Shown here piece after piece: positions 17,519-26,345 of a stretch of 64,000 bases of DNA; within the stretch, counting starts at the first letter, position 1, and every line of letters starts with the position of its first letter. The stretch spans positions 1,054,291-1,118,290 of the forward strand of contig NZ_JH636434.1 in assembly GCF_000255655.1 (NCBI RefSeq), read 5' to 3'. A program made the translations under genes and the position numbers. Origin of the DNA: Schlesneria paludicola DSM 18645 (lineage in GTDB: Bacteria; Planctomycetota; Planctomycetia; Planctomycetales; Planctomycetaceae). The notes under the pieces are model-generated. The model saw only the letters and a program-made list of their open reading frames with translations. It searched no databases and was not told where the DNA came from.

Positions 17519-20500
17519 TCAAGGAAATGGGACCTGGTCCGGGCTTCCCAAGTATTTGACCAGATCGCGGACATCCTGAATCGACAGCCGGTTCAATAGC
17601 CCCTCCGGCATCATCGAGACAGGTTGCTGTTGCCGTGTTTCGATATCCTGAGTCGCGACAACAACACGGTCGGTGGCAGTTTGGAGTGTCACCGTGCTGG
17701 TGTTTTCCGCCTTGACGATTCCGTTGACCACGCGTCCATCCTTCAATTCCACAATCGTCACGCGATAGGCATGTCCCACGAGTGCACTCGGGTCCATGAC
17801 GTTGATCAAGACATAATCCAGATCGGTGCGCTGAGCCCCCGTCAAATCGGGGCCGACCTGACGTCCTTCGCCGAACAGTGTGTGGCAGGATGCACAATTC
17901 TTCTGGAAGATCGCTCGGCCGCGGCTCGGATGCGCCGATTCGGCTTTGCCTTCGAGAATCAGTTGTTTCATCGCCGCAATCTGAGCCGCGCGCTCGGCCG
18001 ACGATGGCGTCGCACCAAACAGCTTTTTGACAAGTGCGTTCAGCTTCGGCTCTTTGAACCGCTGCAATTGGCGAATGTCGAACTCGGACAAGTCATTCTT
18101 GTTGAGTTTTTCGGCTTCGACCGCGGTCACCAGCGACAGAGCCGTTTTCTCACGAGCGGCCAGAGTACTGATTGCATCCAGCTTTTCCACATCCGTCAGC
18201 GACGCGTAAAGCTGCAGGAGTTTGTCTCCCACTTGGGGTCGATCGAATCCGGCCAGTCCGCGAATGGCCGTTGCACGCAATGCTGGTTCGTTCAAACAGT
18301 CCAGCAACAGGTCCGCCACTTCCGGTCGTCGTGTCGTCACCAGATCTGCGAGGGCTCGTTCACGTTCTTGGGTGTCGAGCTTGCTGTTCTTGGCGATCTC
18401 TTTGACCGCGGCGAAGGCCTCATCACTCCCTTGAACCAATGAGATCCTCTGGCTGAGTTCGCGGATCGTGGCGTCTCCGTTCATCATCAGACGTGTTGCG
18501 ACCGATTTCCAACCCGCGTCAGGCATCACGTCGCGTCGACCTTCGACGCCCGCGTGCAATCCGGTCAGAACATCGCGCACCGTGGGCACATCGTCGTGAC
18601 GCTCTTCAAGCCATCGTAACAACGGCGCGAAGCGAGGCGTCTTGCCTGTGGCAAGATGTCGTGCGATGAATTGCCGCAGTTTGGGCAGCTTCGTTTCGAG
18701 CGCCAGGGAAAGTACGTCCATGTCATCTGCGGCAATCAGTGGTTCGATCCCGTACCAGAGCATCAACGTATGATTGTTGTCGGCAGCATCTTCAAGATGG
18801 CTGACCAGAGCTCGTGCAATCGGGGCTCGATCTGCAAGCGAAAGCCGCTGCAATCCTGAAGCGAGCTGAAGTCGAACATAGGACGATGGATCAGATCCCG
18901 CCAGTTTGACGAGTTGATTGAGCGTCGCCGAGGTGGGAGTCGTCTCGAGTTGCAGACGCACCATCCAGCCGCGCACAGTGTCGTCTTTCGGCCAGGCCGC
19001 TTCCGGCGTCTTGGGCAGAACCAATGGCAACTTTCCGATCGCATGCAGCGTCCAAAGGAGTTGCAGGGCGGCAGGGGTGTTGCCGCTGGCGGCGTCGTTC
19101 TGTTTTGAGAACTGAGCGGCCAGAGTCTGGTCGACACCGCTTCCGAGTTTTCCCTTCACGGCACGTTCCTGCAAGATCCGACGTGCGATGCCGGCAATCA
19201 CTTGATCGTTGCCGGTCAGTCTATGAATCAAATCGGCGTCGCTGAACTTGGCATAGTCAACGCTTTTTTGTGGTGTGGTTCCGTACTTCACTTTGTAGAT
19301 TCGACCATTGCTGCGATGCGTCGTGGCATCGTCGTAATTGTGGCATTCGCCCGTGTCCGACCAGTCGGTGAAATAGACGGCTCCGTCCGGCCCCTGCTTC
19401 ACGCAGATGCCACGAAACCACGAGTCACCCGACAAGGCAAAGTCAGGCATGTGCTTGGCAACATAGCCTGAGCCGCTGCGTTCCAACTTGTCACAATTCA
19501 AGCGCTGGCCATGAATATTCAGCGTCATCAGCGTGTTGCGGTACTTCGCAGGAAATTGGTCACCCAGATAAACCATCGCGCCCGAGTGCGCATGTCCGCC
19601 ACCGGCTTCGCCATGTTTACCGGTCGCATCACGTGACCCTTCCCAGGTTCCACCCGCCCAGTGAATGTGATCGGCGCAGGTCTGCATCAGTTCAAACGTA
19701 TGCGAATTGAAGTCTTGACCAAACATTCGCTTGAAACGAGCACCGGGGACGACGTGAAAGGCATGTTCGATGACGCAGTTCGTCAGGAACGCTTCGCCCC
19801 TTTCGTCGAAGGCCACTCCCCACGGATTCGTAGTTCCATGGGCAACGACTTCGAACTCGTGCTTGACCGGATGATATCGCCAAATCCCGCAGTTCATCGG
19901 CACGCGCTGCGCATCAGGCGTTCCCGGCTTTCCGATTCTTGAGTTTGACAGGATTCCGTTGCAGCCATACAGCCAGCCATCCGGTCCCCAGATCAGACTG
20001 TTTGCGACATTGTGCCGAGCGTTGACGTCGAATCCGTCCAGCAGCACCTGTGCGGGACCATCGGGTACGTCATCGCCATTCGCATCTGGAATGAACAGGA
20101 GATTGGGAATCGACGTGACGAAGATTCCGCCGAAGCCATACTCCACCGAACTGAAATTCACACCCTTGTCGAGAAACACTTTTCGCGAATCGAATTTCCC
20201 GTCGCCGTCGGTGTCTTCCAGAATCAGAATGCGATCAGGTCCCTCGGTTGCGCCGACAGGCTGCCACTTCGGATACGAGCGACATTCGACCACCCACATG
20301 CGGCCTCGATCATCGAATGTGATCGACATGGGTTGCACGACGTCAGGTTCACCGGCAAACAACGACGCTTTGAAACCTTGTGGCACACGAATACTGTCGG
20401 CGGCTTCTTGCGGGGGAAGTGGTGCATCTGCGGAATGTGCGACACCGTGGGTGAACAGCAATCCAGCAATGAAGTATGAAACGCATCGAGACATCAATTG

Positions 20501-20521
20501 CATCTTTCCTTGAATGTTCAT
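17519..20521 (-). CDS. PVC-type haem-binding membrane-bound dehydrogenase-like protein
   Basis: A 1000-residue secreted protein. After a signal peptide ending VAHSADA, the first ~400 residues form a propeller-like dehydrogenase domain (VPQGFKASLFAGEPDVVQP, DRGRMWVVECRSYPKWQP, ILEDTDGDGKFDSRKVF). HEAT-like helical repeats follow, and a cytochrome-c domain near residue 875 has the haem motif NCASCHTLFGEGRQVGPDLTG. This three-part architecture is a hallmark of Planctomycetes and related PVC bacteria, where such proteins are numerous. They are thought to oxidise substrates outside the cytoplasm and pass electrons to the haem. Substrate unknown. ATG at 20503 is an alternative start. Confidence 0.92.
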   Translation of the reverse strand: MNIQGKMQLMSRCVSYFIAGLLFTHGVAHSADAPLPPQEAADSIRVPQGFKASLFAGEPDVVQPMSITFDDRGRMWVVECRSYPKWQPVGATEGPDRILILEDTDGDGKFDSRKVFLDKGVNFSSVEYGFGGIFVTSIPNLLFIPDANGDDVPDGPAQVLLDGFDVNARHNVANSLIWGPDGWLYGCNGILSNSRIGKPGTPDAQRVPMNCGIWRYHPVKHEFEVVAHGTTNPWGVAFDERGEAFLTNCVIEHAFHVVPGARFKRMFGQDFNSHTFELMQTCADHIHWAGGTWEGSRDATGKHGEAGGGHAHSGAMVYLGDQFPAKYRNTLMTLNIHGQRLNCDKLERSGSGYVAKHMPDFALSGDSWFRGICVKQGPDGAVYFTDWSDTGECHNYDDATTHRSNGRIYKVKYGTTPQKSVDYAKFSDADLIHRLTGNDQVIAGIARRILQERAVKGKLGSGVDQTLAAQFSKQNDAASGNTPAALQLLWTLHAIGKLPLVLPKTPEAAWPKDDTVRGWMVRLQLETTPTSATLNQLVKLAGSDPSSYVRLQLASGLQRLSLADRAPIARALVSHLEDAADNNHTLMLWYGIEPLIAADDMDVLSLALETKLPKLRQFIARHLATGKTPRFAPLLRWLEERHDDVPTVRDVLTGLHAGVEGRRDVMPDAGWKSVATRLMMNGDATIRELSQRISLVQGSDEAFAAVKEIAKNSKLDTQERERALADLVTTRRPEVADLLLDCLNEPALRATAIRGLAGFDRPQVGDKLLQLYASLTDVEKLDAISTLAAREKTALSLVTAVEAEKLNKNDLSEFDIRQLQRFKEPKLNALVKKLFGATPSSAERAAQIAAMKQLILEGKAESAHPSRGRAIFQKNCASCHTLFGEGRQVGPDLTGAQRTDLDYVLINVMDPSALVGHAYRVTIVELKDGRVVNGIVKAENTSTVTLQTATDRVVVATQDIETRQQQPVSMMPEGLLNRLSIQDVRDLVKYLGSPDQVPFP

Positions 20522-20904
20522 GAATCTTTTCGCTCGAGCAACCTTGATCCGAAGCGGACTGCGGAAACGGAGGCAGTCGGTGTTCCCATGGGGCATGACA
20601 CATCGGCAGCCGAACATCCGTTCTGCGTGCCACATCGTAGCCGTGTCCGACCAAAAAAATGAGCATGACGCCCCAGTCTCGTCAGTTTTTATCGAGGATC
20701 TTGGGCTTACGTGGTGGATCCCGGATTCGACTCAATGTGGCTCGACACGAGACCCAATTGGCCGAACCACTTGCCTGATCCCCACTCTCGATGAACCGAC
20801 ACGCGAGCCAGCAGAATCGCCGGGGCAGACGATGCGAATCCGTCCGCGGATCAAAATCCGCATACATCTTCCCAATTTACCAGAGGTCGAGCGGCCACAA
20901 AAAA

Positions 20905-20932
20905 ATTGCTCACCTTGATCATGATGAGCAAT
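20905..20932 (-). terminator. Hairpin with T-run on the minus strand
   Basis: Read on the minus strand, ATTGCTCA and TGAGCAAT form an 8-bp stem followed by TTTTTTT. The nearest minus-strand gene ends about 790 bases upstream of it, so its target transcript is unclear. Confidence 0.45.
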
Positions 20933-20984
20933 CTGTTCTCGAAGCCCTTATTTAGCTGAAGGTTAAGTGTTTTCAACCACGGAG

Positions 20985-21012
20985 CAACATGTTGAACACC
21001 TTGAACATGTTG
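20985..21012. repeat. 12-bp dyad
   Basis: CAACATGTTGAA (20985-20996) and TTGAACATGTTG (21001-21012) pair with one mismatch around a 4-base loop. It contains two copies of the palindrome AACATGTT. It could be a binding site or a remnant of a repeat; no gene starts nearby. Confidence 0.35.
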
Positions 21013-21181
21013 ATCATCTTCCCCTCTCGGTGCCAGCCGAACCAGGGAACTGCGCTTCCTATCAACGTGAATAGGAGCTGTTCGCGAAGCATGTTCCCCA
21101 AGGACGATCGACGTCATTTTCATGTTGTGCGTGATGAGACCTACCATTCGAACGCTCCGCAATCATTCAATGCCCGAAGTG

Positions 21182-21282
21182 AGGGGGACAGGCACACTTT
21201 CCCGGTTCAATTGGAATTCACAGTGCATCGACTAGGGCAAGCCTTTCCTTTACCGCGGGAAATGAGCCAGTCCCCGGCCTGT
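21182..21282 (+). repeat. GGACAGGCAC-type dispersed element, copy A
   Basis: About 100 bases running from GGGGGACAGGCAC, through TTTCCCGG, TCGACTAGG and CCGCGGGAAA, to GAGCCAGTCCCCGGCCTGT. The ends are complementary, so the element can fold into one long imperfect hairpin. It has relatives at 21497-21599 and 25037-25142 and shorter forms at 27117-27180 and 28378-28424. Confidence 0.75.
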
Positions 21283-21476
21283 GATCGATTACGAACACTC
21301 GTTTAGCCGGTATCGTCCTCGCCGTTTTCAATTCAACGAAGGGATCGCCCTGGTTCAAGAAGTCGCCCGCGAGCCCCCCCTCCTTTGAATACTTCCCTAT
21401 CATAAGAGCTGGGCCAGCCACGTCAGCACCAATATGATTCAATCTTCCAATCGTTTGGAAGATGCATTGTCGAGAT

Positions 21477-21607
21477 AACCGTTCACAGCCCAAAGAGGGG
21501 GAGACAGGCACATTTTCCCGGCTCGACTGGAATCCACAGTCCATCGACTAGGATAGTCCATCCCTTTACCGCAGGAAAATAAGCCAGCCTCCGGCCTGTG
21601 AACGGTT
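21477..21607 (+). repeat. GGACAGGCAC-type dispersed element, copy B, with terminal inverted repeats
   Basis: The core 21497-21599 matches copy A over its whole length with scattered changes. It is bounded by inverted repeats AACCGTTCACAGCC (21477-21490) and GGCCTGTGAACGGTT (21593-21607), which gives it the look of a small non-coding mobile element (MITE-like). Confidence 0.72.
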
Positions 21608-21719
21608 GCGTTGTCGAGATGCCCCCATTGTCGCAATGCCGCATTTGGTCGATACGGGACAGGATCGCGTCAACGAGGGACGAGGGGTGATCCTGTTGCG
21701 TGTCACGTAGACCCTTTCG

Positions 21720-21962
21720 TTACGTCAACAGCTCGGACGAGGTGACGTCGGATGTCGCGGCCGACTGAATTAACCAGGCATCAAAACCACAAGCGCGGCA
21801 CAAGGCTTTTAGAATGCCAGCTCGTCGATCGATGTGGCTGACGTGAATCACACGGCCATCGCCGCTATCGAGTTGAATGTGCCATTCGCCGTTGCTGAAT
21901 TGCGAAGTGATCTCGCCGCCGACGATCTCAGTTCCAATCGCGATTTGTGCATGCTCTACCAT
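21720..21962 (-). CDS. Small protein of unknown function
   Basis: An 80-residue protein with a strong GGAGG six bases before its ATG, which is the main reason to believe it is real. It reads MVEHAQIAIGTEIVGGEITS..., then a stretch of alternating beta-type residues (EWHIQLDSGDGRVIHVSHID) and a CRACG pair of cysteines near residue 57. There is no signal peptide or membrane segment. It lies 189 bases downstream of the sigma-54 activator gene on the same strand and could be in its operon or under its control. I do not recognise the family. Confidence 0.55.
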   Translation of the reverse strand: MVEHAQIAIGTEIVGGEITSQFSNGEWHIQLDSGDGRVIHVSHIDRRAGILKALCRACGFDAWLIQSAATSDVTSSELLT

Positions 21963-22151
21963 TTATCCTCCACGGTAACATTGCGTTGACGAGATGGCTG
22001 TTCGACCGGTGAAGGATGCCATTGATGGGATGCAACTGATCGATGGCGAGTGGTGATGGTTCAAATGAACATCCATAACTCGATACGTCAGACAATGTGC
22101 AGCCACTTCACTTCGCGAACAGCGCCAGGGCCAGGGGGCGGCCGAATCCAA

Positions 22152-23153
22152 TTACGAGAGGCGATGTTTTTTGAGCCAGCGGTAGAGGGTCGCCTTACTG
22201 ATCCCTAGTCGCTGTGCGGCGGCCGACACATTGCCGCCCGTCTGTTGTAAAATCGAATGGACCAGATGGTACGTCCACCGGTCGATCTCTTTGATTCCTT
22301 CATCCGTGGCCGAGGACTCAGTAGTCCTGGTCCCGATCTGGGATACGAGTTTTGGGGACAAGTCCTGAATTCCAATCAGATCGTGCTCCGCGAGCACGAC
22401 GAGACTTTCGATCGCCGACTTGAGCTGCCGGACGTTGCCGGGCCATTCTGCGGCACGAAACCGTTCGCGTACCGCATCGGTGATCACACAGTGCCGTCCA
22501 TACCTGCTGTTGAAGTCGTGCAGGAACAGATTGATCAAAGGATCGATGTCGCAGGTACGGTCTCGTAACGCCGGAATCTCGATCTGGATCACGTTCAAGC
22601 GATAGAACAAGTCCTCGCGAAATCGCTTGTTTTGAATGGCCCGTCCCAGATCACCATTCGTGGCGGCGACGACTCGGACATCGGAGGTTGTTACGGTGTG
22701 AGCCCCAACCGGCTGTATTTCACCGCTCTGTAAGAACCGGAGCAGCTTGGCTTGCAGGCACAAATCCGCCTCGGCAATTTCATCCAGAAATAAGGTTCCT
22801 CCGTTGGCGCTGCGACAATACCCGAGCGAGGCATGGGACGCCCCGGTGAATGCCCCTTTCTGGTGACCGAACAGGATCGTCTCGGCCAGTTCCGTCGGGA
22901 CCGCAGCCAGGTTCAATCGAATAAACGGCATGTGTGATCGGTCGCTCTGTTCGTGAATCGCCTGTGCGACAAGTTCCTTACCTGTTCCACTTTCACCAAT
23001 GACGAACGTCGTTGCATCGGTCCGAGCCGCGCGCGTCACGACGCGGGCGACGGATCGAAGACCCGGCAATGCAAGTAGCAGTTCGAATGCGACCAGTTTC
23101 CGTGGCGAAGCGTCGGTGGAGGTCCTGTCGCAGAATGAAGCGGTAGCGTCCAT
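22152..23153 (-). CDS. Sigma-54-dependent transcriptional activator without a receiver domain (PspF-like layout)
   Basis: A 333-residue enhancer-binding protein. The AAA+ domain at about residues 30-260 has Walker A GESGTGKE, the sigma-54 contact loop GAFTGA, Walker B GGTLFLDEIAE, and RFREDLFYRLNV. The C-terminal Fis-type helix-turn-helix ends GGNVSAAAQRLGISKATLYRWLKKH. There is almost no N-terminal sensory domain (about 30 residues), so activity is probably set by a partner protein, as for PspF, or by expression level. Target genes are unknown; I found no convincing -24/-12 promoter close by. Confidence 0.92.
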   Translation of the reverse strand: MDATASFCDRTSTDASPRKLVAFELLLALPGLRSVARVVTRAARTDATTFVIGESGTGKELVAQAIHEQSDRSHMPFIRLNLAAVPTELAETILFGHQKGAFTGASHASLGYCRSANGGTLFLDEIAEADLCLQAKLLRFLQSGEIQPVGAHTVTTSDVRVVAATNGDLGRAIQNKRFREDLFYRLNVIQIEIPALRDRTCDIDPLINLFLHDFNSRYGRHCVITDAVRERFRAAEWPGNVRQLKSAIESLVVLAEHDLIGIQDLSPKLVSQIGTRTTESSATDEGIKEIDRWTYHLVHSILQQTGGNVSAAAQRLGISKATLYRWLKKHRLS

Positions 23154-24113
23154 GAGTTTTTCTTACGTTCGCTGAAAACTTTTCGGCCCCACTTTGGTCT
23201 ATTACGTTGTCTAGCACATGAATTGAGCTGTTCCAGTCATTTTTGCGGAAAATCGCAGACACATTCAGCACATCGTTTGGTGCCATCAAAGCCACGATGC
23301 GAGCAACTCATTTGATACATGGAACTTCGGAGACATCGTCGGCATTGAATAACAGAATCTTCGTCGGTTTCATGGAGTAGGGAGACACGGAAAAACGACC
23401 TCAGCATTTGGCGTCATGACCCTGATGCCATCTAGGGAAAAACGCCTAGGAATTACCCTTCTGTACGTTTGCCACGATAGTTGCTTGTGTCTCTGGTGGT
23501 GGCTAAAAAAACACCACCTCCGCACCTTCGCGCGCCTCGGATTAACGCGCACTGTGAGGGCGATCCATCTGCCCAATTCCCCACGTTCCCGCATCCCTCG
23601 TTACCAAGCTCCCGCTTGGTAACGCTTCATGTGCTCACGTTTCACGTCGGCCAGGAAAATGGTCTGGGCCCGTCGCACACACTTCCGATGAAAGTCAACG
23701 CTCCCAAGCGAGAGCAGCGAGAGCTTGGCACTCGCCGTCCGCCGTGAATGAGTTTTGGGTTGGGCTTTCGGCACCATTGAAGAGAGGGACGCGGCGAGCC
23801 GAGAAGCGTTAACTCTCGGCTCATTCGCTTTGAAATGACAGACACGGATCAATTTCCAACGCCCGGAGATCCGAAAGCGCTTCGCTGCTCGCCTGAATTC
23901 ATGACAGGACAATCAATTCGGGATCTTCAGGCCGGAAACGAAAAAATCGTTCACGGCGTTGCAGCGAAGGACAACCGAAATCAATCCCGTCGAGGGGATG
24001 TCGTACGGTCGCCCGGCCCGTGTTGCTGCGGACCGCCACCGTCTGTTTCTTCGGGGAAATTCCGCGTACCATCCCAAAACCATCTGCGTCCCCAAGCTCT
24101 CGACCCCGTCTTT
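23154..24113. other. 960-base gap with a palindromic repeat
   Basis: No supported gene between the sigma-54 activator and the exporter. The open frame that precedes the exporter ATG has no family character and is taken as non-coding. The gap contains the GTTACCAAGC palindrome at 23600-23623 and a degenerate relative (CCAAGC...GCTTGG) at 23704-23728. Confidence 0.55.
23600..23623 (-). repeat. GTTACCAAGC palindrome, copy 1
   Basis: Perfect 10-bp stem GTTACCAAGC / GCTTGGTAAC with a 4-base centre. Read on the minus strand, the core is identical to the copy at 31198-31221 and differs by one centre base from 27220-27243. The flanks (GCG before, GAGG after) are shared too. Confidence 0.8.
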
Positions 24114-25007
24114 ATGATCAATTCCACACCCCACATGACTCGCACCATCTGGTTTCCAGTCGCCCTGCTGATGTCGGCCATGATTTCGCTTCAAGCGGGT
24201 GCCGCCATTGCCAAACAACTCCTACCGTCGCTGGGAGCAGCGGGCACTGCCACGCTCAGGCTCTGCTTCGCGAGCCTCATTCTCTGCCTCGTTTGCCGTC
24301 CGTGGCGAGAACGATTATCCAGACGTTCGCTCACCGTGATCGGCTTATACGGTCTAACCCTGGGAAGCATGAACCTCTTCTTCTGTTCGGCCCTTCTCTC
24401 TCTCCCGCTTGGCATCGCAGTCGCCCTTGAATTCATGGGACCGTTGGCCGTGGCCGTCTGTTCATCGCGCCGAAAGCTCGATTTCCTCTGGATCACGTTG
24501 GCCATTGCAGGGGTGATCATCCTGCTTCCCAAGGCCGATACCGGTACCGCGTTACCGTGGCAGGGGATTTTGTATGCCTTGTGTGCCGCGGCATGCTGGG
24601 CGTTGTACATTGTGATCGGTCAGAAAGCCGGAGCCACAGCGGGTAGCGGCACTGTCGCGTCAATCGGCATGCTGGCCGCGGCTCTGGCCATTACACCACT
24701 CGGCGTCATGACGACCGGATCCACATTGATGAACACGCAGTACTGGCCGACCGCGCTGGCGGTTGCGGTCCTCTCGAGCGCGGTTCCCTATTCCCTGGAA
24801 ATGATCGCGCTCAAAGCCATGCCTGTGCGAACATTCGGAATCTTGATGAGCATGGAGCCCGCCGTCGCGTCTCTGTCAGGAATGATTCTTCTCCACGAAT
24901 ATTTAAACGGCACTCAATGGTTGGCTGTGACCTGCGTCATGCTCGCCTCATTCGGTGCCGTCGCATTTTCCAACCCCAGCAAGGCGATTCCTGAGGCCGG
25001 AGTGTGA
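24114..25007 (+). CDS. EamA/DMT-family exporter (RhtA-like)
   Basis: A 297-residue inner-membrane protein with about ten hydrophobic helices in two EamA halves. It opens with FPVALLMSAMISLQAGAAIAKQLLPSLGAAGTATLRLCF, split by short polar turns as in the threonine/homoserine exporter RhtA. The second half includes VAVLSSAVPYSLEMIALKAMP and GILMSMEPAVASLSGMILLHE, also RhtA-like. Likely role is amino-acid or metabolite efflux; the substrate is inferred from family. ATG at 24114 or 24135 are both possible and neither has a clear Shine-Dalgarno. Confidence 0.87.
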   Translation: MINSTPHMTRTIWFPVALLMSAMISLQAGAAIAKQLLPSLGAAGTATLRLCFASLILCLVCRPWRERLSRRSLTVIGLYGLTLGSMNLFFCSALLSLPLGIAVALEFMGPLAVAVCSSRRKLDFLWITLAIAGVIILLPKADTGTALPWQGILYALCAAACWALYIVIGQKAGATAGSGTVASIGMLAAALAITPLGVMTTGSTLMNTQYWPTALAVAVLSSAVPYSLEMIALKAMPVRTFGILMSMEPAVASLSGMILLHEYLNGTQWLAVTCVMLASFGAVAFSNPSKAIPEAGV

Positions 25008-25488
25008 CGCCGCTCCGTGCCCGTGCACCGTTCAAAGAGAAGGTGGACAGGCACATTTCCCGGTTCATTAAAAATTCCCAGAATACACCGACGAGACCAA
25101 CCCCTTCCTTTGCCGCGAGAAATTGAGCCAATCCCCGGCCTGTACATGGATGATCATGCTGTCTGGATCGATGGTGATTGCCGACGACAATCTCGATGGG
25201 TCAACTACGATTGGGAAGATTGAACTGCTGGGCGGAATCATCGTCAAAGTTGATCTGGGAAGAGCATTGGGCGCGGTGCATTATTGTAGCCCGTACGATC
25301 TCAGTCCTGCCCACTTGCACAACGCGGTGGAGGGAACACGCCCCAGGGTGCGATCACTTTGATCGATCCCCGAGAACCGGCGATCGGAACAACTTGTCCT
25401 GCAAGGGCGAAGGAGCGGTCCAAATCGGGCAATCGATCGCGTCCTGCTGGCCTTGCAAGGCGGCGAATAGACTGGAGTTCAGCAGCCT
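25008..25488. other. Gene-free stretch with dispersed element
   Basis: Holds copy C of the GGACAGGCAC element at its left end and otherwise no gene I can support. Short frames here look random. Confidence 0.5.
25037..25142 (+). repeat. GGACAGGCAC-type dispersed element, copy C
   Basis: Aligns along its length with copies A and B: GTGGACAGGCACATTTCCCGG at the left, CCTTTGCCGCGAGAAATTGA and GCCAATCCCCGGCCTGT at the right. It lies 30 bases after the exporter stop codon, where it could also act as a transcript-end hairpin. Confidence 0.7.
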
Positions 25489-25526
25489 AGCCCAAAGGAG
25501 GCCGCAAGGGCTCCGACGGGCTGGGT
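25489..25526 (+). repeat. 38-bp inverted repeat, left arm (REP-like)
   Basis: Runs AGCCCAAAGGAGGCCG...CGACGGGCTGGGT. The reverse complement occurs at 25834-25871 with only two mismatches. Each arm also contains internal complementarity (AGCCC...GGGCT), as REP sequences do. The pair brackets the transposase remnant. Confidence 0.85.
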
Positions 25527-25544
25527 TAAATATCCCCAAATTTC

Positions 25545-25793
25545 GTGAAGCTCGTGGAGCATGTCAAAAGGAAAACTTCGAATTGGGCGAAGAGAGAACC
25601 GCATCATGTCGTGCAGTTTAGTTGGCAATCCGGATACAGAGCTTTCTCTGTCAGCGAATCCATGCTCGAAGATGTGATTCTGTACATCGAACAACAAGAA
25701 CAACGGCACGCACGAAGTTCAATTCAAGACGAATTTCGAGAACTTTGCCGAAGGCATCATATTGAGATCGATGAACAAGATGTCTGGGATTGA
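25545..25793 (+). pseudogene. Remnant of a REP-associated / IS200-like Y1 transposase (C-terminal third)
   Basis: The 82 codons encode VKRKTSNWAK, then FSWQSGYRAFSVSES, then IEQQEQRHARSSIQDEFREL and the end RRHHIEIDEQDVWD. This is the conserved C-terminal part of IS200-type REP-associated transposases (usual form: WQ.GYGAFSVS ... YI..Q..HH ... EF...L). The N-terminal catalytic half with the HUH motif is absent, and the left inverted repeat comes within 20 bases of the surviving part, so an internal deletion removed it. It cannot be active. Confidence 0.8.
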
Positions 25794-25833
25794 ATTGTCG
25801 GCCTTACAGGCCTTCTTGATGCCTGGGGCGATC

Positions 25834-25871
25834 ACCCAGCCCGTCGGAGCCCTTACGGTCTCCTTTGGGCT
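25834..25871 (-). repeat. 38-bp inverted repeat, right arm (REP-like)
   Basis: Partner of 25489-25526, starting 40 bases after the transposase remnant. Its outer end reaches into the open frame of the next gene, suggesting that the element landed in or removed that gene's 5' end. Confidence 0.85.
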
Positions 25872-25882
25872 GGGCTGGTAGA

Positions 25883-26275
25883 ATGCTTGGGCCGTTGGCC
25901 CGCAGGAAATGTCACGGCTGGCCCCGTTTGAACATTTCACGATCCGTTGTCGATTTCATTGCCGCATATCGATCTTTGAGGAATGTGCCAGATCTCATCT
26001 GCCTTGATCACGATCTGTTCACCGATTCACCAGATGATTCAGACCCTGGGGACGGAAGAGACGCAGCAAACTTTCTGATCACGCAAATCGCGATTGCTCC
26101 AGTTCTGATACATTCTTCAAATAGTATCGCTGCGGATTCGATGCTGTACTCGATGCGTGACGCCGGATGGACTGTCACACGCATTGCGCCGATTGGTGAC
26201 GACTGGATTGAGGCCGACTGGTATCCTGTAGCGTCCGAACTGGCGATGTACCCGAACAAACCAATTCAAGAGTAA
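25883..26275 (+). pseudogene. 5'-truncated cyclic-phosphate-processing receiver (cREC)-like gene
   Basis: The frame encodes PDLICLDHDLF, DGRDAANFL, PVLIHSSNSIAADSMLYSM, RDAGWTVTRIAPIGDDW and EADWYP. These match proteins of the cREC group, receiver-fold proteins predicted to process cyclic nucleotide phosphates in RNA-repair or defence settings. The N-terminal strand with the paired acidic residues is not found, and the frame instead runs back into the inverted repeat at 25834-25871. Either the gene lost its 5' end to the transposon insertion, or a short form is expressed from ATG 25883. The family call comes from motif memory, so moderate confidence. Confidence 0.6.
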
Positions 26276-26345
26276 GACCGCAGCCGCAAACAACTGCGCA
26301 ACGGGGAATCTTGATGCCGTCTCCCGTCGAAGTCAAATCCGCCTG

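Larger units (their letters stand above)
20522..21719. other. 1.2-kb gene-free region with repeats
   Basis: No credible gene. It holds a minus-strand terminator-like hairpin (20905-20932), a dyad (20985-21012) and two copies of a dispersed ~100-base element (21182-21282 and 21477-21607). The rest shows nothing I can name. Confidence 0.6.

Noticed and set aside
21963-22151. 62-codon frame between the sigma-54 activator and the small protein
   Set aside because: No ribosome-binding site, Cys/Ser/His-rich random-looking product; treated as intergenic.
23271-23300. TGGCAC on the minus strand as a sigma-54 promoter for the activator gene
   Set aside because: The -12 element does not match TTGC at the required spacing.
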